The notes below the pieces were generated by a model. It saw only the letters and a program-made list of their open reading frames with translations, made no database searches and had not been told where the DNA came from. Below are positions 37,429-47,694 of a stretch of 64,000 bases of DNA, one piece after another. Within the stretch, counting starts at the first letter, position 1. Each line of letters opens with the position of its first letter. The stretch comes from Alkalicella caledoniensis (GTDB lineage Bacteria > Bacillota > Proteinivoracia > Proteinivoracales > Proteinivoracaceae): the NCBI RefSeq assembly GCF_014467015.1, contig NZ_CP058559.1, positions 1,984,001 through 2,048,000 of the forward strand. The letters run 5' to 3'. The translations under genes and the position numbers were made by a program.

Positions 37429-39117
37429 TTACTTTTGCTTTTTATTCCAAGAGTCCTTAAGGGGGACTATTCTGTTGAATACCAATTTATCAGGGGTGGT
37501 GTGTTTGTAGTCTACACAGAAAAAGCCGTTTCGGATGAATTGGTATTTACTCTCTTTTTCTGCATGTTTTAACGCAGGCTCTATAACACAATCCTTTAAT
37601 ACCACAAATGATTCTGGGTTTATTTTCTCTCCCCAAGTTTTTGTTTCATCCTTTAGTAAATCCTCATCTGATAAAAGCCTATCATACAAGTGCACATCGG
37701 CTTTAATTCCATGCTCTGCTGATACCCAATGGATAGTTCCTTTTACCTTACGACCTGTAAAACCAGAACCACTTTTAGTTTCTGGATCATATGTGCAACG
37801 AAGCTCCACTATTTCTCCTTTGTCATCTTTGATCACTTCATTGCACTTAATGAAATATGCACCTTTAAGCCTAACTTCCACATCTGGGGCTAAACGGTTA
37901 AAACCTTTAACAGGCTGTTCCATAAAGTCATCTTTTTCTATATAGATTTCCTTAGCAAAAGGAACTTCTCTAGTGCCTGCATCGGGATTTTGAGGGTTGT
38001 TTTCAATTTCTAGTAGCTCAGTTTCACCCTCTGCATAGTTTGTTATAACAACCTTCAATGGGTTGAGCACTGCCATTGCGGTGTTAACTTTAGCTTTTAT
38101 ATCATCCCTTAGGCAATGTTCTAACATAGATATATCAACTGTAGACTGGTCTTTTGAAAGTCCCAGTTCACCTAGGAACTTGTGGATACTATCAGGAGTG
38201 AATCCCCTTCTTCTTAAACCCTTTAGGGTAGGAAGCCTTGGGTCATCCCAGCCATCTACAAATTCACCATAAACTAATTCCTTTAAGTATCGCTTACTTG
38301 TTACAACACCAGTTAGGTTGAAACGACCGAACTCCCGTTGCTTAGGTGGTTCATTAAGGCCTAATTCTTTTAGGGGCCATTCGTAAAGGGGTCTATGGTC
38401 TTTAAACTCTATTGAACATAATGAATGTGTAATGCCTTCTATTGCATCTTGAAGGGGATGAGCGAAGTCATACATGGGGTAGATACACCATTTCCCACCT
38501 GTTCTATAGTGGTCTGCATGGAGAATTCTATAAAGAATGGGATCGCGCAAATTGATATTAGGTGAAGACATATCAATTTTTGCCCTAAGTACTAATGAAC
38601 CATTTGGAAATTCACCGTTTTTCATTTTTTCAAATAGCTCAACGTTTTCTTCTATACTACGTTCCCTGTAAGGGCTGTTTTTACCAGGCTCTGTGAGAGT
38701 ACCTCTATACTGTCTTATTTCTTCTGGAGAAAGCTCATCTACATAGGCTTTACCTGCTTTAACTAATTCCATGGCGTAGTTATAAATAATATCAAAATAG
38801 TCTGATCCGTATAGTATCCTATCTGGATTGAAGCCTACCCAATTCATATCTTCAATTATTGCTTGAGCGTACTCCTCTTTTTCTTTAAGGGGGTTAGTAT
38901 CATCAAAACGAAGATTAAATGTACCACCATATGTCTTGGCCACAGTATAACTAATATTTATGGCATAAGCACTGCCAAGATGTAGGTAGCCATTTGGTTC
39001 CGGTGGAAACCTTGTACATATGTCCCTGCTATATGTTTTTTCTTCAAGATCCCTTTGAACTTCACGATGTATGAAATTATAGCTAGCATTCTCTTGATTT
39101 AAGTTTTCATTACTCAT
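37429..39117 (-). CDS. glnS: Glutaminyl-tRNA synthetase
   Basis: A 562-residue class Ib synthetase charging tRNA-Gln. The HIGH motif appears as [14 protein letters not shown] and the KMSKS equivalent as [11 protein letters not shown]; the DDTNPLKE and [21 protein letters not shown] motifs are typical of GlnRS rather than GluRS. The C-terminal 220 residues form the anticodon-binding beta barrels. Many Firmicutes lack GlnRS and use the GatCAB route, so its presence is worth noting. It is preceded by a T-box with a CAA specifier, which supports glutamine. Confidence 0.95.
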   Translation of the reverse strand: MSNENLNQENASYNFIHREVQRDLEEKTYSRDICTRFPPEPNGYLHLGSAYAINISYTVAKTYGGTFNLRFDDTNPLKEKEEYAQAIIEDMNWVGFNPDRILYGSDYFDIIYNYAMELVKAGKAYVDELSPEEIRQYRGTLTEPGKNSPYRERSIEENVELFEKMKNGEFPNGSLVLRAKIDMSSPNINLRDPILYRILHADHYRTGGKWCIYPMYDFAHPLQDAIEGITHSLCSIEFKDHRPLYEWPLKELGLNEPPKQREFGRFNLTGVVTSKRYLKELVYGEFVDGWDDPRLPTLKGLRRRGFTPDSIHKFLGELGLSKDQSTVDISMLEHCLRDDIKAKVNTAMAVLNPLKVVITNYAEGETELLEIENNPQNPDAGTREVPFAKEIYIEKDDFMEQPVKGFNRLAPDVEVRLKGAYFIKCNEVIKDDKGEIVELRCTYDPETKSGSGFTGRKVKGTIHWVSAEHGIKADVHLYDRLLSDEDLLKDETKTWGEKINPESFVVLKDCVIEPALKHAEKESKYQFIRNGFFCVDYKHTTPDKLVFNRIVPLKDSWNKKQK

Positions 39118-39162
39118 TTTATACCCTCCTAATTTATAGACTTATAACCACATAACTAATAA

Positions 39163-39491
39163 AAATATAAAAACTCTCACCTCCAAGACTTTTACAAGCC
39201 TTGGGGACGAGAGCTAAGTTCGCGGTACCACCCCAATTTATCAGCATGTCACCATACTGACCTCTTCGGGTACGTAACTATATACCCTAGCCCTATAACA
39301 GGAGCACCTGTCACATCATCACCTAAAAAGGATCCCTGTGAAGCTCAGAGGCTTGTTTCGAATAGCCATTCCTACTCCTTTTCAGCATAAGGGAGCTCTC
39401 TGTGAAAGAATTTGCTAATCTACTCTTCTCATCATAGCAGTTAGATATTACATAAAAAGCTTTGTATTTCTTTAGTATTAGTTGTTTAATG
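39163..39491 (-). ncRNA. T-box riboswitch of glnS (glutamine)
   Basis: On the minus strand the T-box core GGGGTGGTACCGCG lies at 39221-39234 and is followed by a terminator stem (CTCTCGTCCCCAAG with CTTGGAGGTGAGAG, then T run, about 39165-39212). The likely specifier is CAA at 39353-39355, followed by GCCTCTGAGC, matching the context of AAC in the asnS leader. It should raise glnS expression when tRNA-Gln is uncharged. Confidence 0.92.
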
Positions 39492-39497
39492 TAATAT

Positions 39498-39526
39498 ATA
39501 CTATCAAAGGTAATTTTAAATGTCAA
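39498..39526 (-). promoter_or_regulatory. Promoter of the glnS leader
   Basis: On the minus strand TTGACA (39526-39521), 17 bp, TAGTAT (39503-39498). Confidence 0.8.
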
Positions 39527-39635
39527 TATATAACACTATTTACTCTTAGCCCAACACCCTTATAGATTTAGCTGATAAACTTATTAAACACAACATTAAA
39601 GGTTAAAATAATAATTATAAAAGATCATAAAAGAG

Positions 39636-40601
39636 GTGGTACTTATTAATAACCATAAAAGCAAAAGAACACTTGGTACCCATGACGGGCGATTTCATGC
39701 AGATGAAGTAATGGCCACTGCTATCTTAAAGGAACTATACCAAGTAGAGGTTATACGAACTAGGGACGAAGAAATACTTAGTAAGCAAGACTTAGTCTAT
39801 GATGTAGGTGGAGGTGAATTCGACCATCATGGTATTGAAAAGGTTTACAGGGATGATGGAACTCCTTACGCCGCATCGGGTCTAGTTTGGGCTAAATTTG
39901 GGAAAGAAGTTATAAGTTACATTGAGCCAAAGCTAGATAGTGAAGAGGTAGAAGAGGTATTTCAGTTTATTGATAGGGTACTAATAAAAGGTATAGATGC
40001 CCTAGATAATGGCCTGAGACCAGAAAAAAGTGATATAAGACTATTAAGTATTGTTTCGATAATAAGCAACTTTAATCCCCAGTGGGACTCTGAAAAATCT
40101 GAGTATGAAGCCTTTAATGAGGCAGTAGAGTTAGCGTCAATAGTACTAAAGAATACAATAGAGCAAAGACTTTCTGTGCTACGGGCAAAAGAGATCGTTA
40201 TCAAAGCATATGAAAACAGGGAAAGTCCTGAAATTTTAGTGTTAGATGTACTGTGCCCTTATGATGAAACCTTAAGGGATATTGATGAAAACCATGAGGT
40301 TTTATTTGTTGTATATCCACGAAAAGATAGTTATGCATTACAAACCATCAGAGGACGCGGAGGAAAAGATAAGAAACCTCTACCTGAAGAATGGGCTGGA
40401 AAAGAGAATGAAGAACTAGCTAGTATTACAGGGGTGGATGATGCGATTTTTTGCCATACAGGAAGATTTATTGTGGTGGCCCAATCCTTTGAAGGGATAA
40501 TGGAATTAGCTAAAATAGCACTAAAAGAAAAAGATAAACAAATTAAAAAGGAACAAAATAAAAGTAGGTTTAGGTTAAGCGTTAGGTTTAGTAATAGATA
40601 G
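39636..40601 (+). CDS. MYG1-family (UPF0160) putative exonuclease
   Basis: A protein of about 320 residues of the MYG1 family, related to DHH phosphoesterases. Key motifs are GTHDGRFHADEVMATAIL and DVGGGEFDHHG, which supply metal ligands, and the later WAGKENEELASITGVDDAIFCHTGRF. The yeast and human relatives are 3'-5' RNA exonucleases; the role of bacterial members is not settled. The start is unclear: GTG 39636 overlaps the AGAGGTGG site, and a rare ATT at 39645 would be better spaced. The ending is basic (RFRLSVRFSNR). Confidence 0.85.
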   Translation: MVLINNHKSKRTLGTHDGRFHADEVMATAILKELYQVEVIRTRDEEILSKQDLVYDVGGGEFDHHGIEKVYRDDGTPYAASGLVWAKFGKEVISYIEPKLDSEEVEEVFQFIDRVLIKGIDALDNGLRPEKSDIRLLSIVSIISNFNPQWDSEKSEYEAFNEAVELASIVLKNTIEQRLSVLRAKEIVIKAYENRESPEILVLDVLCPYDETLRDIDENHEVLFVVYPRKDSYALQTIRGRGGKDKKPLPEEWAGKENEELASITGVDDAIFCHTGRFIVVAQSFEGIMELAKIALKEKDKQIKKEQNKSRFRLSVRFSNR

Positions 40602-40614
40602 TTTTAGAAGAAAA

Positions 40615-40666
40615 CACCCCAGCACTGTAAGAAAAAACTTACGGATGTTGGGGTATTTGATTTTTC
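40615..40666 (+). terminator. Terminator after the MYG1-family gene
   Basis: ACCCCAGCACTGTAAG paired with CTTACGGATGTTGGGGT, then TATTTGATTTTT. Confidence 0.8.
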
Positions 40667-40804
40667 AACTCAGAAGATCCTTTGGTTAAATAAAAAGGTT
40701 ACAAAGAACATTACAAAAATGCTATAATTAAATAAGCATTTCTGTAATTGAAATTTCCTCAATGCGAAGGATTTCCAGACAATTGTAAGATAGAAGGTGA
40801 TTAA

Positions 40805-42529
40805 ATGGGGTTTATGAATAAATATGTAAAGAAATATTGGAAGCTTTTTTTATTGTCAGTGAGCTTTTTGGTTGTAGAGGCAGTAGGTGATCTCTTGCAA
40901 CCAACAATCATGGCAAACATGGTAGATGTGGGTGTTGCAAACAGTGATATGGACTATGTTCTAAGGATGGGAGGTATAATGCTATTAGTTACAGCTTTTG
41001 GGGCAATTGGAGCTGTAGGTAGAAATATTGTATCTAGCCATACTTCCCAAAGGTTTGGAGCTGATTTAAGGTCAGACCTTTTTAAGAAGGTTCAATCATT
41101 GTCCTCCCATAGCTTAAATAATTTTGACACTGCTTCACTTATAACTAGGCTTACCTATGATATTACTCAGGTGAAGGATTTTGTCCACCGAATGATGAGA
41201 ATATTTGTTAAGGCTCCTATACTTTGCATTGGTAGTATTATAATGGCAGTATACTTAAGTCCACCTATGTCTTTGGTCTTAGCCATTGTGGTGCCCGTTA
41301 TCGGTGTTTTGATAATCTTTAACCTCAAAATTGGTTACCCCTTTTTTCGCAAAGTGCAAAAGGCCATGGACAAACTAAATGGTGTAATGCGTGAACATCT
41401 AGGAGGCATAAGGGTAGTCAAGGCTTTTAATCGTTCTGAATACGAAAATAAAAGGTTTAAAGGGGCAAACAATCATTTGGCATCTGTGACAAAAAAGGCC
41501 ATGGGAGTAATGGCCGTATTCTCCCCTTCAATAACATTGACAGTAAATTTGGGAATTGTGGCTGTACTTTGGTTCGGGGGTTATTCAGTTAGAGCAGGTA
41601 ATATGGAAGTAGGTAAGGTTATCGCATTTATAAATTATATGACACAGATACTACACTCACTTATGGTAATATCCCGTGTATTTAATAACTCAGTAAGGGC
41701 TAAGGCTTCAGCCCACAGGATAGAAGAGGTATTTACCCATGAAAATACTATTGAAAATAAACCAGGTGCTTTATACACAAGTAGGGGTACTGGGCTAGTG
41801 GAATTCTGTGATGTAAGTTTTTCCTATGGGGATACCAGCGAACCTGTACTTGAAAATATAACTTTTAGTTGTTTGCCAGGGGAAACTGTGGGAATTATAG
41901 GCTCCACGGGTTCTGGAAAAAGTACCCTAGTAAACTTGATACCAAGGTTTTACGATGTAGGTTCAGGAAATATAAAGATAAATGGAGTAGACATTAAAGA
42001 TATACAAACAGATAATCTTAGGGAGAAAATAGCCATAGTTCCACAAAAGACACTTCTCTTTACTGGTACTATTTTGGATAATATTAAATGGGGTAAGGAA
42101 AATGCCACAGATTTGGAAGTTGAGCAAGCAGCTCAAATAGCTGAGGCCCACAGTTTTATTACTTCATTTCCCAAGGGGTACCAAACCCTTTTAGGACAAG
42201 GAGGTATAAACCTCTCAGGTGGACAAAAGCAGAGGGTTTCTATAGCTAGAGCCCTAATAAAGAAACCTGAAATTCTTATAATGGATGATAGTACTAGCGC
42301 AGTAGATGTGACAACCGAGGGTAAAATCAGGGAAGGACTTAAAAAATATGCTTCTACTTTAACATGCATAATTATTGCCCAAAGGATATCATCTGTTGTA
42401 ACCGCAGACAAAATAGTGGTACTAGATGAAGGGAAAGTCGTTGGTATAGGCAAACATGGGGATCTAATAAAGCAATGTAGTGTATACCAGGATATATTTA
42501 GATCCCAGATTGGAAAGGAGGCGGTTTAG
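40805..42529 (+). CDS. Heterodimeric ABC exporter subunit A
   Basis: A 574-residue half-transporter: six membrane helices (about 15-300) and an ATPase with Walker A GSTGSGKSTL, signature LSGGQKQRVSIARA and Walker B EILIMDDSTSAVD. The catalytic glutamate after the Walker B aspartate is replaced by Asp (MDDSTS), the sign of the degenerate site in heterodimeric exporters such as BmrC/LmrC. The partner starts at the very next base after its stop. It should export drugs or lipids. Confidence 0.92.
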   Translation: MGFMNKYVKKYWKLFLLSVSFLVVEAVGDLLQPTIMANMVDVGVANSDMDYVLRMGGIMLLVTAFGAIGAVGRNIVSSHTSQRFGADLRSDLFKKVQSLSSHSLNNFDTASLITRLTYDITQVKDFVHRMMRIFVKAPILCIGSIIMAVYLSPPMSLVLAIVVPVIGVLIIFNLKIGYPFFRKVQKAMDKLNGVMREHLGGIRVVKAFNRSEYENKRFKGANNHLASVTKKAMGVMAVFSPSITLTVNLGIVAVLWFGGYSVRAGNMEVGKVIAFINYMTQILHSLMVISRVFNNSVRAKASAHRIEEVFTHENTIENKPGALYTSRGTGLVEFCDVSFSYGDTSEPVLENITFSCLPGETVGIIGSTGSGKSTLVNLIPRFYDVGSGNIKINGVDIKDIQTDNLREKIAIVPQKTLLFTGTILDNIKWGKENATDLEVEQAAQIAEAHSFITSFPKGYQTLLGQGGINLSGGQKQRVSIARALIKKPEILIMDDSTSAVDVTTEGKIREGLKKYASTLTCIIIAQRISSVVTADKIVVLDEGKVVGIGKHGDLIKQCSVYQDIFRSQIGKEAV

Positions 42530-44404
42530 GTGACAGAACAAGGACAGAAGGTAAAAACCAAGTCACAAACCCCTTCAAACCAACAATCACCTAATCTTAT
42601 GGTTTTAGGTGGAGGGACCCAGAGGGGGCATAGGGGAGCTCCAGTGGTTAAAGCAAGAAATACCAAAAAGACCCTCACAACCCTTTGGACTTACTTTGAA
42701 GAACAAAGAAAACTTCTTCTACTATTATTGGGAGTGATTTTAATCAGTACTGGTATAGGACTGTGGGTACCATATCTAATAGGCCAGGCTATATCTATTT
42801 TAGATGGAATGGATGAAGGTCAAGGACTGACATTACTGTGGCTTATTTTGTTACCTCTAATTGCTGCATATGTGGTGGATGCATTTATTCATGTAATTCA
42901 AGAATGGGTAATGGCTGGAGTATCCCAGAAAGTGGTGTTAAAACTTAGAAAATCGTTGTTTGAAAAGCTACAGAAGCTACCTATCTCCTTTTTTGATGTC
43001 AGGACCCATGGGGAGATTATGAGTCGCCTTTCAAATGACATTGAAAACGTTAGTGGTACAATAGCTCAGTCTACAACTCAGCTTATGTCTAGCATGCTGA
43101 CTATAACAGGATCCTTCGTTATGATGCTTATTTTAAGTCCATTACTTACTTTGGCCAGTGTTATAACAATCCCACTGGTATATCTAGTTACAAAAAGTAT
43201 TGCTAAAAAAACTAGGCTCTACTTTAGACATCAACAGGAACATTTAGGAAGACTTAACGGCCATATAGAAGAGATGGTTTCGGGAATATCTGTAGTAAAA
43301 GCCTTTAATCAAGAAGAAAAAGTTATAAAACAATTTAATGAAATAAACAATGAGCTTTGTGAAGTGGGCATAAAAGCCCAGGTTTGGTCAGGCTTTATGA
43401 TGCCTTTAATGAATGTAATAAAAAACATAGGATTTACTGCAGTTGCAGCGGTGGGTGGTATTCTAGCTGTAAGGGGAATGATTGAAATATGGATTATTGC
43501 CAGTTTTATAATTTACTCTAGGCAATTTGTAAGACCGTTAAATGAAGTGGCCACAATATTCAATACCCTGCAATCTGCCATGGCCGGTGCAGAGAGGGTA
43601 TTTGAAGTTATGGAAGAAGATGAAGAACCTGCCAATAAGCCCAAGGCAGAAACAATAAAGAATCCCAAGGGACATATTACATTTGATAATGTTTCATTTA
43701 GTTACAATACAGGTGAAGAAGTGCTTAAAGACATTAGTTTTGAAGTAAAGCCAGGAAGTAGTATTGCCCTAGTGGGGCCAACAGGTGCGGGAAAGACTAC
43801 CATAGTAAACCTTCTTACAAGGTTTTATGATGTAAACAAAGGTAGCATTTTAATAGATGGGAAAGACATAAGGGACTATACGAGGGATAGCCTAAGGGAG
43901 TCCTTTGGTGTTGTGCTTCAAGACACTTACTTATTTTCAGGTACTATAAAGGAAAACATAAGATATGGCAGGCTAGAAGCCACTGATGAAGAAGTGAAAA
44001 GAGCAGCAGTGCTGGCAAGGGCAGATGTCTTTATTAGGCGTTTGCCTAAGGGGTATGACACTATGCTCTCTGAAAGTGGTGCAAACCTTAGCCAAGGACA
44101 ACGTCAACTCCTGGCAATCGCTAGGGCAATACTTGTAGATCCATCTATTTTGATACTCGATGAAGCTACCAGTAATGTTGATACACGTACTGAACTGCAT
44201 ATCCAAGCTGCTATGCTTGAACTGATGAAGAACCGTACTAGCTTTATAATAGCCCACAGACTAAGTACCATAAGGGATGCAGATATAATAATGGTGATTG
44301 ATAATGGAAGGATTGTTGAAAGTGGTAACCATGATTATTTAATTGACAAAAAAGGGATATATCATAAGCTATATATGAGCCAATTTAAAAATATAGCCAC
44401 GTGA
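42530..44404 (+). CDS. Heterodimeric ABC exporter subunit B
   Basis: A 624-residue partner starting at GTG 42530 directly after the stop of subunit A, with GGAGGCGG just upstream. It has a 50-residue hydrophilic N-terminal extension, six membrane helices (about 60-345), Walker A GPTGAGKTT, signature LSQGQRQLLAIARA (Gln in place of the second Gly) and Walker B ILILDEATSNVD with the catalytic glutamate. It is the BmrD/LmrD-type subunit. A terminator follows. Confidence 0.92.
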   Translation: MTEQGQKVKTKSQTPSNQQSPNLMVLGGGTQRGHRGAPVVKARNTKKTLTTLWTYFEEQRKLLLLLLGVILISTGIGLWVPYLIGQAISILDGMDEGQGLTLLWLILLPLIAAYVVDAFIHVIQEWVMAGVSQKVVLKLRKSLFEKLQKLPISFFDVRTHGEIMSRLSNDIENVSGTIAQSTTQLMSSMLTITGSFVMMLILSPLLTLASVITIPLVYLVTKSIAKKTRLYFRHQQEHLGRLNGHIEEMVSGISVVKAFNQEEKVIKQFNEINNELCEVGIKAQVWSGFMMPLMNVIKNIGFTAVAAVGGILAVRGMIEIWIIASFIIYSRQFVRPLNEVATIFNTLQSAMAGAERVFEVMEEDEEPANKPKAETIKNPKGHITFDNVSFSYNTGEEVLKDISFEVKPGSSIALVGPTGAGKTTIVNLLTRFYDVNKGSILIDGKDIRDYTRDSLRESFGVVLQDTYLFSGTIKENIRYGRLEATDEEVKRAAVLARADVFIRRLPKGYDTMLSESGANLSQGQRQLLAIARAILVDPSILILDEATSNVDTRTELHIQAAMLELMKNRTSFIIAHRLSTIRDADIIMVIDNGRIVESGNHDYLIDKKGIYHKLYMSQFKNIAT

Positions 44405-44405
44405 A

Positions 44406-44450
44406 AAAGTTATAAAGGCTTCCCAAACCGTGGGAGGCCTTTATAACTTT
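44406..44450 (+). terminator. Terminator after the second ABC exporter
   Basis: AAAGTTATAAAGGCTTCCCA paired with its near complement, ending TTTATAACTTT. Confidence 0.88.
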
Positions 44451-44519
44451 CCTAAAAAACCCATTTAGGGTATAATATATCGATGAAGGTTATTAACAAT
44501 TGGATAAAGGATTGATAAA

Positions 44520-45434
44520 ATGAATTTCAATAAAATCGTATCTGTTGACAATACAGGTTTAGCGGAACCACATAGGTCTAGGCTATACAACTTTTCGGAA
44601 AAGGTCATATTCCATGAAGATTACCCCAAGACAAATGCTGAAATTATAAACAGAATTGGAGATGCCCAGTGTGTGTTGGTTTCCTGGAATACTCCCATAG
44701 ATAAAGAGGTTATAAATAGCTGTCCAAATTTAAAGTACATAGGTATGTGTTGCAGCCTCATAGACGAAAAGAGTGCAAATGTGGATATAGTGGCTGCTAA
44801 AGAACGTGGCATAACAGTACTGGGTGTTAGAGACTATGGTGACGAGGGGGTTGTGGAGTTTGTCTTAAGTGAGTTAGTAAGACTACTTCATGGCTTCGGA
44901 CCACACCAATGGAAGCGGGAAAGCTTAGAGCTAACTAATCAAAAGATAGGAATTATTGGGATGGGCACACTGGGTAAGATGCTAGCTAAAGGGGCTCTTT
45001 TATTTGGGATGGAAGTGTTTTATTATAATCGCAGCAGGAAAGTGGATATTGAAAATCTAGGGGTAAAATATCTAAACCTAAAGGATCTACTTAAAGAAGT
45101 AGATATATTGACAACCCACTTGCCCAAAAATACTGTTATACTTGGGGAAGAGGAGTTTAAAGTATTTGGTAATAACAAGATACTAATAAACACTACCTTA
45201 GAACCTACCTTCAATGTGGATATATTTAAAAAATGGATAGAGCATGGGGGTAATTATGGTATCTTTGATAAGGTTGCTATGGGTAAGTACTACACTGAAC
45301 TTAAAGGGCTAGATAGAGTTATATATACAGACAAGGTTTCAGGCTTTACCAGCCAGGCAAAGGTAAGGCTTTCAATGAAGGTTGTAGAAAACATAGAAAA
45401 GTTTTTCACTGATAATGGATATTTTGGAGGGTAA
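44520..45434 (+). CDS. 2-Hydroxyacid dehydrogenase-like protein, catalytic residues diverged
   Basis: A 304-residue protein of the D-isomer-specific 2-hydroxyacid dehydrogenase family. The NAD-binding core is clear (KIGIIGMGTLGKMLAKGALLFGMEVFYYNRS, with the GxGxxG motif). The catalytic Arg and His of the family are not where expected: INTTLEPTFN replaces the usual N-T-S/A-R-G, and IFDKVAMGKY replaces the D-V-x-x-x-E-P/H region. It may act on an unusual substrate or serve a non-catalytic role. It starts at ATG 44520 and stands alone, 60 bp before the helicase gene. Confidence 0.75.
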   Translation: MNFNKIVSVDNTGLAEPHRSRLYNFSEKVIFHEDYPKTNAEIINRIGDAQCVLVSWNTPIDKEVINSCPNLKYIGMCCSLIDEKSANVDIVAAKERGITVLGVRDYGDEGVVEFVLSELVRLLHGFGPHQWKRESLELTNQKIGIIGMGTLGKMLAKGALLFGMEVFYYNRSRKVDIENLGVKYLNLKDLLKEVDILTTHLPKNTVILGEEEFKVFGNNKILINTTLEPTFNVDIFKKWIEHGGNYGIFDKVAMGKYYTELKGLDRVIYTDKVSGFTSQAKVRLSMKVVENIEKFFTDNGYFGG

Positions 45435-45494
45435 AATAATAGTGCCATGCCATTTTAAAATATAAATTATCTAGACAAGAAAGGATTTGTTCAT

Positions 45495-46649
45495 ATGAGT
45501 GATAATAATAACTGGATCTCGGACTTAGGTCTAAAGGAATTTTTACATACAGTTTGGGAGAAGTCAGGCTTCAAAGAGCCTACAGATGTTCAAAAACAAG
45601 CTGTGCCCCTTATTTTAAACGGCAAGGATGTAGTAGCAGAGTCGCCCACAGGTACAGGAAAAACTTTGGCCTACCTGTTACCTATATTAGAAAAATTAGA
45701 TCCAAAACAAAAGAACATACAAGCCTTAGTATTAGCACCATCCCACGAACTTGCTATGCAGATATATCAAGTAATAGGAGAATGGACACAGGGAAGTGAT
45801 ATAAAAAGTGCTTCCTTTATTGGGGGAGCCAATGTAAAGAAACAGCTTGAAAGTCTAAAGGATAAACCGCAAATAGCTGTAGGTACAGTTGGACGCATTA
45901 TAGAATTAATCAACATGAAGAAAATGAAGATGCATGAGGTAAAAACAATTGTTGTGGATGAATTTGATGTGCTTATCGCCCAAGAGCATGTAAATAAATT
46001 AAAGCTTATTATTAAGAGTACCCTAAAAGATAGGCAGATCCTTTGCTTTTCTGCAACCTTATCAGAAAAAACAGAGGAAATTGCCAGGGAAATAATGAAA
46101 GAACCGAAAATAGTCCAAGTGAAGAGGATAAAAGAAAACTCTGCCACAGAACATGTCTATGTCATTTGTGAAGAAAGAGAAAAGATTGACACATTGCTAA
46201 AGGTAGTTCGAACTGAGGAAATGAAAGCTTTGATATTTATAAATGATATACATAAGATATCTGAGATTGAGGCTAAATTACTTTTTAAAGGCATGAGTTT
46301 AGGTGTTATAACAGGAAATTCCTCTAAAAAAGAGAGGATGGAGTCCATAAGGGATTTTCGCTCAGGGAAGTTATCCCTACTGGTTGCAACAGATGTTTCT
46401 GCCAGGGGGCTAGATATTCAGGGGTTGACACACGTGGTTAACTTTGACCTGCCCCATGATTCTAAACAGTATATTCACCGCAGTGGAAGAACTGGAAGAA
46501 TGGGAGCAAAGGGAACAGTAGTATCACTATTAACAAATAAGGAAGAAAACATACTAAAAAGAATTTGTAGCAAGTTGGATATAAGCCTAGGTGAAAAGAA
46601 GCTTTTCTCTGGCAAACTAGTTGATGATAGAAATTTTAATAGAAAGTAG
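45495..46649 (+). CDS. DEAD-box-type RNA helicase with DEFD motif II
   Basis: A 384-residue helicase made only of the two RecA-like domains. Visible: Q motif FKEPTDVQKQAVP, motif I SPTGTGKTLAYLLP, motif Ia ALVLAPSHELAMQ, motif II VVDEFDVLIA (about residue 155), motif III FSATLSE, motif V ATDVSARGLDI and motif VI HRSGRTGRMG. Motif II reads DEFD instead of DEAD. The short length without a C-terminal extension resembles YfmL of Bacillus, linked to ribosome assembly. It probably remodels structured RNA. Confidence 0.92.
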   Translation: MSDNNNWISDLGLKEFLHTVWEKSGFKEPTDVQKQAVPLILNGKDVVAESPTGTGKTLAYLLPILEKLDPKQKNIQALVLAPSHELAMQIYQVIGEWTQGSDIKSASFIGGANVKKQLESLKDKPQIAVGTVGRIIELINMKKMKMHEVKTIVVDEFDVLIAQEHVNKLKLIIKSTLKDRQILCFSATLSEKTEEIAREIMKEPKIVQVKRIKENSATEHVYVICEEREKIDTLLKVVRTEEMKALIFINDIHKISEIEAKLLFKGMSLGVITGNSSKKERMESIRDFRSGKLSLLVATDVSARGLDIQGLTHVVNFDLPHDSKQYIHRSGRTGRMGAKGTVVSLLTNKEENILKRICSKLDISLGEKKLFSGKLVDDRNFNRK

Positions 46650-46650
46650 A

Positions 46651-46684
46651 TAAAGTAAAAGCGCCAAAGGGCGCTTTTACTTTA
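46651..46684. terminator. Bidirectional terminator
   Basis: Perfect 15-bp stem TAAAGTAAAAGCGCC/GGCGCTTTTACTTTA between convergent genes. Confidence 0.92.
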
Positions 46685-46685
46685 T

Positions 46686-47555
46686 TTACTTAACAGTAAT
46701 TTTATATTCACAACTGAACTCTTTCCCTGGGTTAAGTCTTAGGATCCCCTCTTTTTCTTTAATATTTCCTGTGGAGCTTTCGGTGTCAGCTATGCCAAAC
46801 CATGGCTCTATGCAAACAAAAGGGGCTCCTTCTGGCTTGCTCCATATTCCTAAGTAAGGGAAACCGTTAAAATCAACTGTAACGGATTTCCTTGAGGAAT
46901 TGGTCTTAATAGATACCTTATTGGAATTAAGACCCTGTAGTATTAAAGCATCATCTTTAAAGAGAGATGTATCTAATTGGATAATATTTTGGTTATTTAA
47001 TACAGGTGCTACATTATTGGATATTACTCCTTCGTTCAAAACCCTACTGCCTATGGTTTCTGCTTGTTCAAACTCTAAATAATAGCCATCTTGAATGCCA
47101 TCAGGGCCAAAGGGCCAATTAAAGGCGGGGTGTGCCCCTATGCTAAAGTACATGTCTTCACTACCTGTATTTTTAACTATGTAGGTAATAACAATGTCAT
47201 TGTTAATAACTTTATAAATAACCCTAAGATCAAAAAAATAGGGATATTTTCTAAGGGTTTCTTCACTACTATTGAGAACAAAAACCACTTCTGTATCTGA
47301 CTGGCTAATTACTTCAAATTCCATATCCCTAGCAAAACCATGTTGAGACATATTATATGTTTTGTTATCAATACAGCAAGTGTTATCCACAAGTTTACCC
47401 ACAATGGGGAAAAGTATGGGTGCATGTCTAGCCCAAAACTTCGGATTTCCTTGCCACAGATACTCAGTATTATCTTCCTTTAAAAGGATGCTTGTTAACT
47501 CAGCGCCTTGAGATTTTGCCCTTACAACGACCTTCTCATTTTCTAATGTAATCAA
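46686..47555 (-). CDS. Aldose 1-epimerase family protein
   Basis: A 289-residue galactose-mutarotase-fold protein (LacX branch) interconverting sugar anomers. Key regions: YLWQGNPKFWARHAPILFPIVG, SIGAHPAFNWP (catalytic His) and FVCIEPWFGIAD (catalytic Glu). Length is normal. It is transcribed alone on the minus strand, divergently from a small hypothetical gene and the debranching enzyme. The substrate sugar is unknown. Confidence 0.88.
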   Translation of the reverse strand: MITLENEKVVVRAKSQGAELTSILLKEDNTEYLWQGNPKFWARHAPILFPIVGKLVDNTCCIDNKTYNMSQHGFARDMEFEVISQSDTEVVFVLNSSEETLRKYPYFFDLRVIYKVINNDIVITYIVKNTGSEDMYFSIGAHPAFNWPFGPDGIQDGYYLEFEQAETIGSRVLNEGVISNNVAPVLNNQNIIQLDTSLFKDDALILQGLNSNKVSIKTNSSRKSVTVDFNGFPYLGIWSKPEGAPFVCIEPWFGIADTESSTGNIKEKEGILRLNPGKEFSCEYKITVK

Positions 47556-47694
47556 GATATAACCTCCTTAAATAAACTACCTAGTTAATAATATATCAGT
47601 TTAATAATATTCAGTAAAGAAACCATAGCGCATTTAAAAATGAGCATGGGAGATAATATAAGTATAAATAATATTTTACTTAAGGAGTGTATTT

